Origin: CAUSWF01 sp963535465
Lineage (GTDB): Bacteria > Bacillota_I > Bacilli_A > RF39 > UBA660
Length of the DNA: 64,000 nucleotides
Direction of reading: 5' to 3'
NCBI GenBank assembly: GCA_963535465.1
Contig: CAUSWF010000007.1
Span: forward strand, 1-64,000
Shown: positions 1 to 9,202 of the stretch, piece after piece
Numbering within the stretch: position 1 is the first letter of the stretch
Layout of the letters: each line of letters starts with the position of its first letter
Notes under the pieces: generated by a model
What the model was told of the DNA's origin: nothing
What the model saw: the letters and a program-made list of their open reading frames with translations, nothing else
Database searches by the model: none
Made by a program: the position numbers and the translations under genes

Positions 1-704
1 CTATATTGTTTAATAAGTTTATTAGAATTAGTTCTATTATCAGTACCATCAAGTGTTATAACTATTTTACTTGATATAGTTGTACCACTAAAAGTAGTTA
101 TAACTGGTTTAATAGTATCACGAGGTATTGGTTGTGTTGCATGTTTTCTTGGCTTATTTGGTTTATTTGAATTATTAGTATATGAATTAGAATTGTTTAA
201 ATTATTAGATTGTTCTTCTTGCTTTTCCCACTTCGCAACTAATGTAATATCTTCAGTAATTTCACTATCAAAGTTAAATAACTTATTACCGTTATACCAA
301 CCAATAAATTTATATCCTTCTCTTAAAGGATCGCCTGGTTTTCTAACACTTCCTTCAACTTCTAATGTAGATTTGTTTTTACCGTCATTAAAATCAAATG
401 TTATTTTATTTTTACCGATACCTTCCCATTTTGCATGAAGAACTATATCTCCACTAATCTTAGTATCGAAATCAAATAGTTCATCTCCTAAATACCATCC
501 AGCAAATCTATATCCTTTTTTTACTGGATCACGTGGTTTTATAATCTTTCCATTTGATGTTAAAACAAATAATGACTTGTTATTATCTTTAAATGTAACA
601 TCATATTTCCTACTTCCACAACTTCTAAGTAATAGTAATATTATAACTATGATAACTACTATAGAAAATATTACTTTTAATGTATTCTTCATACCTCTAC
701 TCAT
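1..704 (-). CDS. InlB B-repeat surface protein (3' end outside window)
   Basis: About 234 codons are visible and the C-terminus lies beyond the window edge. The ATG at 704 is preceded by GGAGGATTGT. Residues about 8-26 form a hydrophobic signal or anchor ending LLLRSCG; the Cys could be a lipobox Cys, but Arg at -2 is atypical, so lipid attachment is uncertain. Two tandem domains of about 58 residues follow, each with the Listeria-Bacteroides repeat pattern (G-Y-x-F-x-GWY near the middle, then a closing AKWE). After them comes an Asn/Ser/Pro-rich linker. The family is extracellular and often involved in adhesion; the role here is unknown. It has its own promoter at 734-762. Confidence 0.75.
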   Translation of the reverse strand, partial: MSRGMKNTLKVIFSIVVIIVIILLLLRSCGSRKYDVTFKDNNKSLFVLTSNGKIIKPRDPVKKGYRFAGWYLGDELFDFDTKISGDIVLHAKWEGIGKNKITFDFNDGKNKSTLEVEGSVRKPGDPLREGYKFIGWYNGNKLFNFDSEITEDITLVAKWEKQEEQSNNLNNSNSYTNNSNKPNKPRKHATQPIPRDTIKPVITTFSGTTISSKIVITLDGTDNRTNSNKLIKQY

Positions 705-733
705 ACAATCCTCCATTATTTTATACTACTATA

Positions 734-762
734 ATTATAATAAAGATTCCCTGTTTTGTAAA
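734..762 (-). promoter_or_regulatory. Sigma-A promoter of the InlB-repeat gene
   Basis: On the minus strand TTTACA (757-762), a 17-base spacer and TATAAT (734-739) lie 30 bases upstream of the start codon. Confidence 0.65.
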
Positions 763-767
763 TGGAT

Positions 768-794
768 AAAAAAATTGTAGTTTTAACTACAATT
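768..794 (-). terminator. Rho-independent terminator after xer
   Basis: Inverted repeat AATTGTAGTT/AACTACAATT (773-782 and 785-794) followed on the minus strand by seven T. The xer TAG stop (787-789) is inside the hairpin. Confidence 0.85.
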
Positions 795-1674
795 TAGCCC
801 TAGGAAAACTCTTAAAATAAACTTCTTTTAATCTATCAGTACTAACATGAGTATATACTTGAGTAGCTTTAATAGACTCATGACCAAGTAACTTCTGAAC
901 AGTAAGTAAGTCAGCTCCATTATTAAGTAAATGCGTTGCAAAAGAATGTCTAAGCATATGAGGACTAATCTTCTTATTTAAACTAGTCTTTTTAATTAAA
1001 TTATCAAGTATATATCTAACACCTCTATCAGTTAATTTAGAACCTCTACTATTTAAAAATAAATAATTAATATTATTAATATTCAATTTATTATAACTAT
1101 TATCTAAATAATCATTAATTGCATCTAAGCAATATTCCCCAAACTTAACAATTCTCTCTTTATTTCCCTTACCTATAATATTAATATTACGATTAGAAAT
1201 ATCTATATCAGAAACTTTTATTTCAACCATCTCAGAAACTCTAACCCCAGTAGCATATAATAATTCTAATATCAATCTATCTCTTCTACCAATAACACTA
1301 CTAATATCGACACTATTAAATAACTCTTCTAATTCATTATATTCAAAATATCTAGGTAATTTTTTTTCTTTTTTAGGACCACTAACTATATCAAAAGGAT
1401 TTACCTCTAATATTTTTAAATTAACCAAATATTTATAAAATCCCCTTAATGCACTAATTTTTCTATCTATACTACTATTACTATTCTTCTTCTTATCTTT
1501 TAAATAAACTAAATAATATCTCAAATCCTCATAAACTATATTTTCATATTCTAACTCTTCTAATTTTAAAAAATCTAAATATTCTAATATATCATCTTTA
1601 TAATTTAAAATAGTATGTTTACTATAAGCTTTCTCATATAACAAATAATCAATATATTTATCTAAATTATTCAT
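787..1674 (-). CDS. xerC: Tyrosine recombinase XerC/XerD-type
   Basis: 295 aa, the usual length for Xer recombinases, which resolve chromosome dimers at dif. I take the ATG at 1674, preceded by GGTGATAAT, rather than an in-frame start 12 codons earlier with no ribosome-binding site. An N-terminal SAM-like core-binding domain (about 1-90) precedes the catalytic domain with every active-site residue visible: R145 (ATGVRVSE), K169 (GKGNKER), H239 and R242 (HMLRHSFATHLL), H265 (LLGHES) and nucleophile Y274 (TQVYTHV). It lies downstream of topA, matching codV/xerC in Bacillus, hence the symbol; XerD cannot be excluded from sequence alone. Confidence 0.9.
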   Translation of the reverse strand: MNNLDKYIDYLLYEKAYSKHTILNYKDDILEYLDFLKLEELEYENIVYEDLRYYLVYLKDKKKNSNSSIDRKISALRGFYKYLVNLKILEVNPFDIVSGPKKEKKLPRYFEYNELEELFNSVDISSVIGRRDRLILELLYATGVRVSEMVEIKVSDIDISNRNINIIGKGNKERIVKFGEYCLDAINDYLDNSYNKLNINNINYLFLNSRGSKLTDRGVRYILDNLIKKTSLNKKISPHMLRHSFATHLLNNGADLLTVQKLLGHESIKATQVYTHVSTDRLKEVYFKSFPRAKL

Positions 1675-1697
1675 ATTATCACCAATTATATTATAAC

Positions 1698-1718
1698 AAA
1701 AAAAGGACATATGTCCTT
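1698..1718 (-). terminator. Rho-independent terminator
   Basis: Palindrome AAGGACATATGTCCTT (1703-1718) followed by a T run on the minus strand. It ends the unknown gene at 1717, whose TAA overlaps the hairpin. Confidence 0.8.
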
Positions 1719-2790
1719 ATCTATTTTTATTTTTTATACACTTTTCTTTATGTATCTTCATACATTTATATGAAATATCTAGTGTACTATCTTTACTAAG
1801 AATTTTAGATATTTCATTCTCATTTTCTATTATTGCCTCATTTGTTTCTGTAGAAGTAAAACCTTTTAAAGCATCTTCATTAAATCTAATATTTCTCCAG
1901 AATAAATATGCAAGTCTTTTACTAAATCTTTTAATATTTTTAGTTTCATTTTCACTTAAATTATCTAACATATCTAAATTTATACTAGTCTTCCCTCCAT
2001 CAAATTTAAAATATTCTTTTGGAAGATTAGAAAAATAATTAATTACCTGAAACTTTTTCTCAGATTTATCTAAATCAGGTTTTAAATCACTATGATTATC
2101 ATCAAATAAACTAATCTTACTAAAAATATGTCCTGTTTTTTCTCTTAATATATTTTCATATTTACTTCTAGAATTATATAAAGCTTGATTATCATCTATT
2201 ATATTTTTAGTCTTTTCTCCATAAAAACTATATATATTTTTCTTATATTTATCATACCTTTGCATCGCTTCTACCATATTTCTAAGTGATAAATAATCAT
2301 TCATATAAAACTTATAATCCGATAAAAAAGCCTCTTGCCCATAAACAGCTCTATCGACATCAAAATTATTTAGAAAATTTTTAGAAAAATTAAATTGGCC
2401 CATAGTAAACAATGTTTTAAAATCATAATCTCTTAAATAAGAAACAAATTTATCATATATATTTTTACTAAGCTCTCTATAGTAACTAATATCTCTTTCA
2501 CATTTATCTAAAGACTTAATAAAAGATAATTTTTCTAACTTATCATCACTATAACAAATATTATAAAATTTTATCTTATCATCTATAGTAAATATAAATA
2601 TATCAGTATTAACATTAATATCATGTTTGCTTTTATCATTTAAATATTTACTAAACTCGCTTTTATCACTAAAACAAGTAGTAAATCTATCAATATCAGA
2701 TAATTTAGAAAAACCATCTTTATTTAATTTAATTAATTTAGCATCCCCATTAATTATAAAAGCTACAAAATATTCTTTATTTTTCCCCAT
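1717..2790 (-). CDS. Conserved-looking cytoplasmic protein of unknown function
   Basis: 357 aa. The start is the ATG at 2790, preceded by GGAGGCTAAT; earlier in-frame starts have no ribosome-binding site. I do not recognise a family. It is rich in Lys, Asp, Asn and Phe, has no signal peptide or membrane segment, and carries two short cysteine spots (NICYS, DKCERD) and a Cys/His-containing C-terminus (YKCMKIHKEKC) too irregular to call a zinc finger. The N-terminal part (EYFVAFIINGDAKLIKLN) looks like a small beta-rich domain. It sits between topA and xer where Bacillus has trmFO, but shows no FAD or folate motif, so it is not trmFO. Confidence 0.6.
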   Translation of the reverse strand: MGKNKEYFVAFIINGDAKLIKLNKDGFSKLSDIDRFTTCFSDKSEFSKYLNDKSKHDINVNTDIFIFTIDDKIKFYNICYSDDKLEKLSFIKSLDKCERDISYYRELSKNIYDKFVSYLRDYDFKTLFTMGQFNFSKNFLNNFDVDRAVYGQEAFLSDYKFYMNDYLSLRNMVEAMQRYDKYKKNIYSFYGEKTKNIIDDNQALYNSRSKYENILREKTGHIFSKISLFDDNHSDLKPDLDKSEKKFQVINYFSNLPKEYFKFDGGKTSINLDMLDNLSENETKNIKRFSKRLAYLFWRNIRFNEDALKGFTSTETNEAIIENENEISKILSKDSTLDISYKCMKIHKEKCIKNKNR

Positions 2791-2839
2791 ATTAGCCTCC
2801 ATATTTGCCCATATTATAACATATTTTAATAATAAAAGC

Positions 2840-2867
2840 AAAAAGTCCTATATATCAAGGACTTTTT
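2840..2867 (-). terminator. Rho-independent terminator of the rnhB-topA unit
   Basis: Stem AAAAAGTCCT/AGGACTTTTT (2858-2867 and 2840-2849) around an 8-base loop. The topA TAG (2848-2850) is inside. Confidence 0.85.
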
Positions 2868-4857
2868 CTTCTCCATTTTTATCTTTTACTATTAATTTTT
2901 TGTCTTCTACTCTAACAGGTAAATCCCATGTCGCAACTTTACATTTAGGAAAATTATCACATCCATAAAATATTTTACCACGACGAGTAGTCTTCTCTAT
3001 AATATTACCACCACAATTAGGACAAACTAAAATAGGTTTTTTCTCAACTACTTCTTTTTCTTCCTTTTTTATATACTTACAAGTAGGATAATTACTACAA
3101 GCAATAAAATCCCCATATTTGCCATGTCTCTTAACAAGAGGTGAAGAACAATTTGGACATAATTCACCAACTTCTTCATCTTTTTTCTTCTCCATTGTAG
3201 TAAAAGCAGAAGCAATTCTATCTTCAAATAAATTATAAAAATCTTCCAATACTTTATTCCATACAGCATCCCCTGTTGCTACTCTATCTAAATCATCTTC
3301 CATATTCTTTGTATATTCAACATTTATAATATCAGAAAATGCTTCTTGCAACTTATCAGTCGCAAGTATACCATCACTTGTAGGAATAAATACTTTCTTA
3401 ACTAAATCAACATATCCTCTACTCTTAATAGTATCTATTATAGTCGCATAAGTACTAGGTCTACCAATACCATCTTCTTCTAAAGTCTTAATAAGTTTAG
3501 CTTCACTATATCTAGCAGGAGGCTTAGTAAAATGCTGCTCTGGAATAATTTCATTACTCTTATATATCTTATCGATAACTATTTCAGGTATCTCTTCCTG
3601 ATTTTCTTCTTCATAATCTCTATATACTTTTAAATATCCATCAAAAACTACCACACTTCCAACAGTCTTAAATATATAACTATTATTATCAAATAAGCAA
3701 GTAGTCTGTTTTACCTTAGCATCTCCCATTAAAGAAGCTAATACTCTCTTATATATTAAACTATATAATTTAAACTCATCACTCGTTAAATATTTTTTTA
3801 AAATATCAGGACTTCTATTTATACTAGTAGGTCTAATACCCTCATGTGCATCTTGTACATTATCTTTATCTTTACCCTTCTTATAATACCCCAAATATTC
3901 TTTACCATATTTATCATTTATATAAGCATAAGTACTTTTAATAAACTCATCACTAAGTCTTACACTATCAGTTCTCATATAAGTAATTAATCCAACAACT
4001 TCACTACCAATATCAATTCCCTCATATAATTTTTGAGCAATACTCATAGTCTTTTTAGCACTAAAACCAAGTTTAGTAGATGCTTCTTGTTGTAAAGTAG
4101 AAGTAGTAAAAACACTCTTACTATGTCTTTTCTTATCAACACTACTAACATCAATACATTTAAAATTATCATCTATTTTATTTAATACACTATCTACATC
4201 ATCTTTATTATTTAATTTTATTTCTTGTTCTTTATACTTATACAAATCAGCAGAAAAATTATCAAAATTAGCTGTAATAGTCCAATATTCTTCTTCTTTA
4301 AATGCTTCTATTTCTCTTTCTCTATCGACTATTAATTTTAATGCAACACTTTGTACTCTACCAGCACTCTTAACACCAATCTTACTCTGTAATAATTTGC
4401 TTAATCTAAAACCAATAATTCTATCAAGTATTCTACGAGTCTCCTGACTCTTAACTAAATTATCATCTATCTTACCAGGATTATTAATAGCTTCTAATAC
4501 TTTATCATGAGTAATTTCATTAAATTTAACTCTTAAATAATTATCTTCCTTTATTCCTAATGCATCCTTCAAATGCCAAGCAATAGCTTCTCCCTCTCTA
4601 TCAGGGTCACTCGCTAAATAAACTATACTGCTATTTTTAACATCTTTTTTAAGTTCCTTAATAACATTACTCTTACCCTTAATAGGAACATATTTAGGAG
4701 TAAAACCATTAGAAACATCAACTCCAAGTCCATACTTACCAGTAGTTGCTAAATCTCTAATATGTCCTTTAGAAGATACAACCTTATATTCATCCCCCAA
4801 ATATTTACCAATAGTATGACTCTTACTAGGGCTCTCCACTATAACTAACTTCTTCAT
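2848..4857 (-). CDS. topA: DNA topoisomerase I (type IA)
   Basis: 669 aa, relaxing negative supercoils. The Toprim domain opens with VIVESPSK (E9) and carries DPDRE at 84-88. The catalytic tyrosine is Y293 in GLITYMRTDS. After the clamp domain come two C-terminal zinc ribbons: the first opens CPNC, closes CSNYPTC and starts near residue 573; the second opens CPNC and closes CDNFPKC. Two ribbons rather than three is common in Firmicutes. The ATG is one base from the rnhB stop, so the two genes are translationally coupled. The order rbgA-rnhB-topA-xer is the classical Firmicutes order. Confidence 0.97.
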   Translation of the reverse strand: MKKLVIVESPSKSHTIGKYLGDEYKVVSSKGHIRDLATTGKYGLGVDVSNGFTPKYVPIKGKSNVIKELKKDVKNSSIVYLASDPDREGEAIAWHLKDALGIKEDNYLRVKFNEITHDKVLEAINNPGKIDDNLVKSQETRRILDRIIGFRLSKLLQSKIGVKSAGRVQSVALKLIVDREREIEAFKEEEYWTITANFDNFSADLYKYKEQEIKLNNKDDVDSVLNKIDDNFKCIDVSSVDKKRHSKSVFTTSTLQQEASTKLGFSAKKTMSIAQKLYEGIDIGSEVVGLITYMRTDSVRLSDEFIKSTYAYINDKYGKEYLGYYKKGKDKDNVQDAHEGIRPTSINRSPDILKKYLTSDEFKLYSLIYKRVLASLMGDAKVKQTTCLFDNNSYIFKTVGSVVVFDGYLKVYRDYEEENQEEIPEIVIDKIYKSNEIIPEQHFTKPPARYSEAKLIKTLEEDGIGRPSTYATIIDTIKSRGYVDLVKKVFIPTSDGILATDKLQEAFSDIINVEYTKNMEDDLDRVATGDAVWNKVLEDFYNLFEDRIASAFTTMEKKKDEEVGELCPNCSSPLVKRHGKYGDFIACSNYPTCKYIKKEEKEVVEKKPILVCPNCGGNIIEKTTRRGKIFYGCDNFPKCKVATWDLPVRVEDKKLIVKDKNGEEKVLDI

Positions 4858-4858
4858 A

Positions 4859-5707
4859 TTACTTCTCCTTATCTAAATAACTCTTAACAGGACCATAACT
4901 TCTCCTATGACAATCTAATATACCATACTCTTCTATTGCTTTAATATGATCTTTCGTAGGATATCCTTTATTATTTTTAAAATTATACATAGGATACTTC
5001 TTATCTAGTTCATACATATCCCTATCTCTTGTAACTTTCGCAATAATAGATGCCGCACTAATACTAATAGATAATAAATCACCTTTAACTATACTAGTAC
5101 TAGGAATATCTATATCTAATTTCATCGCATCAATTAAAACATGTTCAATCTTACACTTAGTAAGACAATCATCAATTGCTCTTTTCATAGCTATCTTAGT
5201 AGCCTCATATATATTATACTTATCAACCTCAATACTACTACATCTACCAATACCAATACCTAAAGCATTATTACAAATTATATCATAATAATAATTTCTC
5301 TTCTCTTCACTTAATTTCTTACTATCCGTTAAACCGTCTATTTTAAATGATTTAGGTAAAACAACACAACTACAAACTACATCTCCAATTAAAGGACCAC
5401 GTCCAACTTCATCTACTCCAGCAATATAATTAATACCAATACCTTCTAACTCATCTTCATAACTTCTATTATTATCTTTCCTAATAAATACATTAATCTT
5501 ATTAATTAAACTTTTACTCTTAATAGTATTAATTAAACTATCTAATGACTCAACTCTATATCCATCTATATTATCATAAGAATAATTATTATCACTAACA
5601 CATATTGAAGAACACTCTTTAATTACTCCATGCATAACTAAAGCAGCTTCTCCTATAATAATACCATCCTCTTTTATTATTTCTTTTTCTATTTCAAATT
5701 TATCCAT
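4859..5707 (-). CDS. rnhB: Ribonuclease HII with atypical N-terminal extension
   Basis: 282 aa, longer than the usual 200-260. It cleaves RNA in RNA-DNA hybrids, including single ribonucleotides. Residues about 93-280 form the RNase HII domain with DEVGRGPL (D99, E100), D193 (IDA) and D210 (KGD), plus SISAASIIAKVTRDR. The first 90 residues do not resemble the Bacillus N-terminal region. Around GEAALVMHG and VESLDSLINTIKSK they recall minimal nucleotidyltransferase (AbiEii-like) modules; this is a weak inference. There is no Shine-Dalgarno before the ATG, and a promoter-like element lies so close that the transcript may be leaderless. Confidence 0.93.
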   Translation of the reverse strand: MDKFEIEKEIIKEDGIIIGEAALVMHGVIKECSSICVSDNNYSYDNIDGYRVESLDSLINTIKSKSLINKINVFIRKDNNRSYEDELEGIGINYIAGVDEVGRGPLIGDVVCSCVVLPKSFKIDGLTDSKKLSEEKRNYYYDIICNNALGIGIGRCSSIEVDKYNIYEATKIAMKRAIDDCLTKCKIEHVLIDAMKLDIDIPSTSIVKGDLLSISISAASIIAKVTRDRDMYELDKKYPMYNFKNNKGYPTKDHIKAIEEYGILDCHRRSYGPVKSYLDKEK

Positions 5708-5750
5708 ATTTTAATTATTAACTTAAAATAAATAAAAATCAAGTCTTAAT

Positions 5751-5776
5751 AAAAAAATAGAAAATAATTTCTATTT
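5751..5776 (-). terminator. Rho-independent terminator after rbgA
   Basis: Stem AAATAGAAA/TTTCTATTT (5768-5776 and 5755-5763) with a T run. The rbgA TAG (5771-5773) is in the stem, so rnhB-topA form a separate unit. Confidence 0.8.
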
Positions 5777-6625
5777 TAATCTATCAAAAGTAACCTTACC
5801 AATTCTACCTTCTTGTAAATCTTTAATAACTATAGTCGCAACTTTTAAATAATCTGCAACTCCTCCTCTTTGTAATGCCCCACGTAATCTACCAATAACT
5901 TCAAACTCTTCTTCTAAAGTATCAGTAAGAGAATCTATCCCATATCTTTCTTTTAATAAATCAGGATATAACTCTTCTAATTTACGAAGTATATAAACTG
6001 CTACATCAATAGGTCTAGCAACTTCTTCTTTAATAGACGAAAAAGAAGCAAGAATATATCCTCTATCATAATCTTTAATCTTAGACCATAAAATACCAGG
6101 AGTATCAAGTAGTTCTACATCTTTATTAATTCTAATCCAAGACAAACTCTTAGTAACACCAGGCTTATTACCAACATTAACACTACGTCTTCCAACTAAT
6201 CTATTAATTAAAGTACTCTTACCAACATTAGGTGCACCAATTATAGCAACACGAGCTGGTCTTTCTTGCATACCCTTTAATTTTCTCTTATCATTTTCTT
6301 CCTTCATCAATTTAACAGTTTCATTAATAACTATACTAACATCACCCTTAAGTAAATCAAGAGGAATAACTATACTATTATTCTTATAACTATTAATTAT
6401 CTTATCAGTCTCTTCTTTATCACATAAGTCATACTTAGTTAAAATAATAATCTTCTTTTTATTCTTAGTAATATCGTTAACATCCTCTAATCTAGAACTA
6501 ATAGGCATTCTAGCATCTATTACTTCATACACAATATCTATTAAATCTAACTTCTCTCGTATCTCCCTCTTAGTCTTAGCCATATGACCAGGATACCAAT
6601 TTATATTAGTTTTATTTTCATTCAT
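5771..6625 (-). CDS. rbgA: Ribosome biogenesis GTPase RbgA (YlqF)
   Basis: 284 aa from the ATG at 6625, preceded by GGAG nine bases upstream; a longer frame starting 14 codons earlier lacks a site and enters a hairpin. The protein is a circularly permuted GTPase needed for late 50S assembly. INWYPGHMAK opens it. The G4 motif appears as TKYD, before G1 (GAPNVGKST) and G3 (DTPG), the order diagnostic of the permutation. A C-terminal helical RNA-binding domain follows. In many Firmicutes it lies next to lepB/rplS; here about 9 kb separate them. Confidence 0.95.
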   Translation of the reverse strand: MNENKTNINWYPGHMAKTKREIREKLDLIDIVYEVIDARMPISSRLEDVNDITKNKKKIIILTKYDLCDKEETDKIINSYKNNSIVIPLDLLKGDVSIVINETVKLMKEENDKRKLKGMQERPARVAIIGAPNVGKSTLINRLVGRRSVNVGNKPGVTKSLSWIRINKDVELLDTPGILWSKIKDYDRGYILASFSSIKEEVARPIDVAVYILRKLEELYPDLLKERYGIDSLTDTLEEEFEVIGRLRGALQRGGVADYLKVATIVIKDLQEGRIGKVTFDRLK

Positions 6626-6645
6626 TTGGATCAACTCCTTTATTT

Positions 6646-6676
6646 TAAAGTGTTCAAATATGAACATTTTTTTAAT
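6646..6676 (+). other. Hairpin with T run on the plus strand, in the rbgA 5' region
   Basis: TGTTCAAATATGAACA followed by TTTTTTT reads as an intrinsic terminator only on the plus strand, where no gene exists. On the minus strand it is a hairpin in the rbgA leader preceded by A residues. It could stop antisense transcription or simply be a leader hairpin. Confidence 0.4.
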
Positions 6677-6700
6677 TCAGTCGAAATCGACGGGTTATAA

Positions 6701-7693
6701 TTATTTGTTTTCATATTCACTATTCGGTAATGATTTCATTAACAAATCAAAATCACTTTTAAGTTCTTTCATTTCTCTTTCTCTATATAATTGAAATTCT
6801 TTTTCTGCTTTTTTAATTGCTTCTTCATGCGATATTTTACCATTACCTTCAAGTATTTTTCTTCGATTTAATAATATTTGATTATCAAGTTCTTCAATCC
6901 AATCATTCATTTTCATAGTTCTTTGTTCTAATGCTTGTAATTCTGCAAAATCCAAGAATTGAGATACTAATAAGTTTAATCTTTGAAGCTCAATTTCAGA
7001 TAAATAATTCTTTGCAATTTTAACATCATCAATAGTTACATAATTACCTTTAAAATTAGTCATACCAACATATGGCTTTCCATTGTCTACCCTATTATAT
7101 ATTAATTCAGCAGCTGTTTGTTCATGTACTGCATAATGAAGTTTATTTTGAACTGTAGCAAAGAACTTTTTAGTTATTTCACTTCTAGGATCATAGTCTA
7201 TACTAGTTGCATATATATCAGTTACTTGTTGGTAAAAATTCCTTTCACTAGAACGAATATCTCTAATTCTTTGAAGCAATTCTTTGAAATATCTATTACC
7301 ACCTTGTTTTAATCTACTATCGTCCATAGTAAAACCTTTTTGTATGTATTCATGTAATCTTGTAGTAGCCCAAATTCTAAACCTTACAGCTACATCAGAT
7401 TGAACTCTATATCCTAGGGCAATTATCATATCTAAATTATAATGAGCAATATTTCTTTTTACTTCTCTATTGCCTTCATTTTGAACCTGCAAGAATTTCT
7501 TGCAAGTTGAATTAGGTAATTCATTATCTTCATAAATATTATTAATATGTTGTTCAATATTTTGTCTTGTAGTTTTATAAATGTCTGCGAGTTGATATTT
7601 TGTTAACCATACATCTTCATCTATAAATTTGACATCAACTCTAGTTAATCCATCTTTATCTTCATATATTAATATTTCATTTTTATTATCCAT
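6701..7693 (-). CDS. RhuM-family (virulence RhuM/Fic-associated) protein
   Basis: 330 aa, the full family length. AAAGGAGGGTAATT precedes the ATG. N-terminal features are typical of RhuM: VDVKFIDEDVWLTKYQLADIY (wing-helix-like), HINNIY, then HYNLDMIIALGYRVQSDVAVRFRIWAT, and a C-terminal coiled-coil-rich half ending in a Lys/Glu helix. The family is common on pathogenicity and defence islands; its biochemical function is not settled. The gene sits in an insert that separates rbgA from lepB, with a broken relative at 9203-9484. Horizontal acquisition is likely but inferred. Confidence 0.85.
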   Translation of the reverse strand: MDNKNEILIYEDKDGLTRVDVKFIDEDVWLTKYQLADIYKTTRQNIEQHINNIYEDNELPNSTCKKFLQVQNEGNREVKRNIAHYNLDMIIALGYRVQSDVAVRFRIWATTRLHEYIQKGFTMDDSRLKQGGNRYFKELLQRIRDIRSSERNFYQQVTDIYATSIDYDPRSEITKKFFATVQNKLHYAVHEQTAAELIYNRVDNGKPYVGMTNFKGNYVTIDDVKIAKNYLSEIELQRLNLLVSQFLDFAELQALEQRTMKMNDWIEELDNQILLNRRKILEGNGKISHEEAIKKAEKEFQLYREREMKELKSDFDLLMKSLPNSEYENK

Positions 7694-7711
7694 AATTACC
7701 CTCCTTTACCG

Positions 7712-8161
7712 TTATTCAATATCATTTCTTCTTATAAAATCATTATATACCCAATCCGGAGCATAATCTAAAATATATGAAAGTTCATCAATCAATTCTT
7801 TTTTAGTTAATGATTTAATATAACTTTGTGTTTTATTATATAACTTTTCTTGATAATCTTCATATTCTTCTTGTAATCTTTCTTGTTCTTCCTCAAAGTC
7901 TTTTGCTTCTTCTGGAAATGCAGTAAAAAATGTTGCTACTATATGTTTACATACTATTCTTTTTCCATTTGCAAGCGGACAAGTACAAGTGGACCTTCTA
8001 GGATGTGATACATCTAAATAAATATCATAATTATTAGTTCCTATTGCTGTACTAGTAAATTCATAATCATTTATTTTTTTTAAATTTTTTATTTTCTTAT
8101 TTTTATAATAATCTAATCCTCTCCAGCAAGAAGCTCCACTTGCAGATGAAACTATTCCCAT
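7712..8161 (-). CDS. SWIM zinc-finger protein
   Basis: 149 aa from the ATG at 8161 (AGAGGTAATAAA upstream). Residues about 58-78 hold the SWIM signature CTCPLANGKRIVCKH (C-x-C-xn-C-x-H), which binds zinc and is used for DNA or protein contacts. The rest is a Glu-rich helical tail (EEEQERLQEEYEDYQEKLY), probably coiled coil, and a small C-terminal helical domain. SWIM proteins are found in recombination and in DNA-binding contexts; no partner is visible. It is 18 bases upstream of the RhuM gene, so the two are probably co-transcribed. Confidence 0.75.
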   Translation of the reverse strand: MGIVSSASGASCWRGLDYYKNKKIKNLKKINDYEFTSTAIGTNNYDIYLDVSHPRRSTCTCPLANGKRIVCKHIVATFFTAFPEEAKDFEEEQERLQEEYEDYQEKLYNKTQSYIKSLTKKELIDELSYILDYAPDWVYNDFIRRNDIE

Positions 8162-8307
8162 TTTATTACCTCTTTTCATTTGGTCTTGACTATCCGTTAT
8201 CACCATATCAATTACTAAGCGTTTTTACTTAAAATAACCTATTTTTTGCTAATTTTTATCTATTTTAACATATTTTCATACTAAAACTTCATTCTATTTT
8301 TTCTATA

Positions 8308-9099
8308 TTATATTTTATCAAAACTTTCAGAAACTAATTTTTCAACATTTATGTCTTCATTTTGACAAATTTTATTTGAAATATATGTAAGATATTCGAT
8401 ATTTCCATCTCCGCCCCTAATTGGAGATGTAGTTAATTTTTTTAAATAAAATCCTTTTTCATTAAAATAACTTATTAAAGAGTTAATTATATTGATATGG
8501 ATATTTTTGTTCAATATTATACCCTTATATTTAGTAGCAATTTCTTTTCCACATTCAAATTGAGGCTTGATTAAACATATTATATCTATTTTTATTTTTT
8601 CCAAATAGATTTTATCTATAATTTGCTTTAAAGAGATAAATGATACATCACAAACTATAGCATCTAAATTACTAAAATATTTACTCTCCAAATCTTTAAA
8701 ATTAGTTTTTTCATGTAAATCGATTAATTTATTATTTCTTAATGATTCATGTAACAAATTTGTTCCTACATCTATAGCAATTATTGAGGCAACACCATGT
8801 TGAATTGCACAATCACAAAATCCACCAGTACTTGATCCAATGTCCATTATTTTTAGTCCTGTCATATCTATATTGAATTCGTTAATTGCGTGTTCAAGTT
8901 TTAAACCGCCTCTAGATACATACTTTAATTTATCATTTTCTTTTATATTTATTTTATCTTCAGCAGAAACTAAATAATTCATCTTTTCTACTATTTTTCC
9001 ATTACATAAAACTAAATTTGCTTTTATTAATTCTTGTGCTTTAGCTCTAGACGGTGCTAAATTTCTAATAAACAATTCTTTATCTATTCGATTGGCCAT
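8308..9099 (-). CDS. tlyA: TlyA-family rRNA 2'-O-methyltransferase / hemolysin A
   Basis: 263 aa. AAGGAGG precedes the ATG by nine bases. An S4 RNA-binding domain (about 1-65) is followed by an FtsJ-type Rossmann methyltransferase. The SAM motif is DIGSSTGGFCDCAI, and the catalytic Lys/Asp set includes D in CDVSFIS and K in LIKPQFECG. Relatives methylate ribose in 16S and 23S rRNA; haemolysis is a side property reported in some species. It is flanked by a SWIM gene and a truncated RhuM gene rather than its usual neighbours (xseB/ispA, argR, recN), which suggests relocation. Confidence 0.92.
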   Translation of the reverse strand: MANRIDKELFIRNLAPSRAKAQELIKANLVLCNGKIVEKMNYLVSAEDKINIKENDKLKYVSRGGLKLEHAINEFNIDMTGLKIMDIGSSTGGFCDCAIQHGVASIIAIDVGTNLLHESLRNNKLIDLHEKTNFKDLESKYFSNLDAIVCDVSFISLKQIIDKIYLEKIKIDIICLIKPQFECGKEIATKYKGIILNKNIHINIINSLISYFNEKGFYLKKLTTSPIRGGDGNIEYLTYISNKICQNEDINVEKLVSESFDKI

Positions 9100-9202
9100 A
9101 TCAAAATACCTCCTTACTTAATAATATAGTTTATTTATTATTTCATCTGTTATTTTTTTGAGATTCAATGTAATTACTCAATAGCTGTTTTACTCTTATA
9201 TT

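Noticed and set aside
193..780. Plus-strand open frames near the left edge
   Set aside because: They run antisense to the InlB-repeat gene and its promoter, have no ribosome-binding site and give no recognisable protein.
1717..2790. trmFO, expected beside topA and xer
   Set aside because: No FAD-binding GxGxxG motif or TrmFO signature in the protein.
2627..2968. Plus-strand 113-aa frame across the topA end
   Set aside because: It is antisense to an unknown gene and topA and crosses the terminator; no coding signals.
3069..3269. 66-aa minus-strand frame inside topA
   Set aside because: Out-of-frame shadow of the topA zinc-ribbon region.
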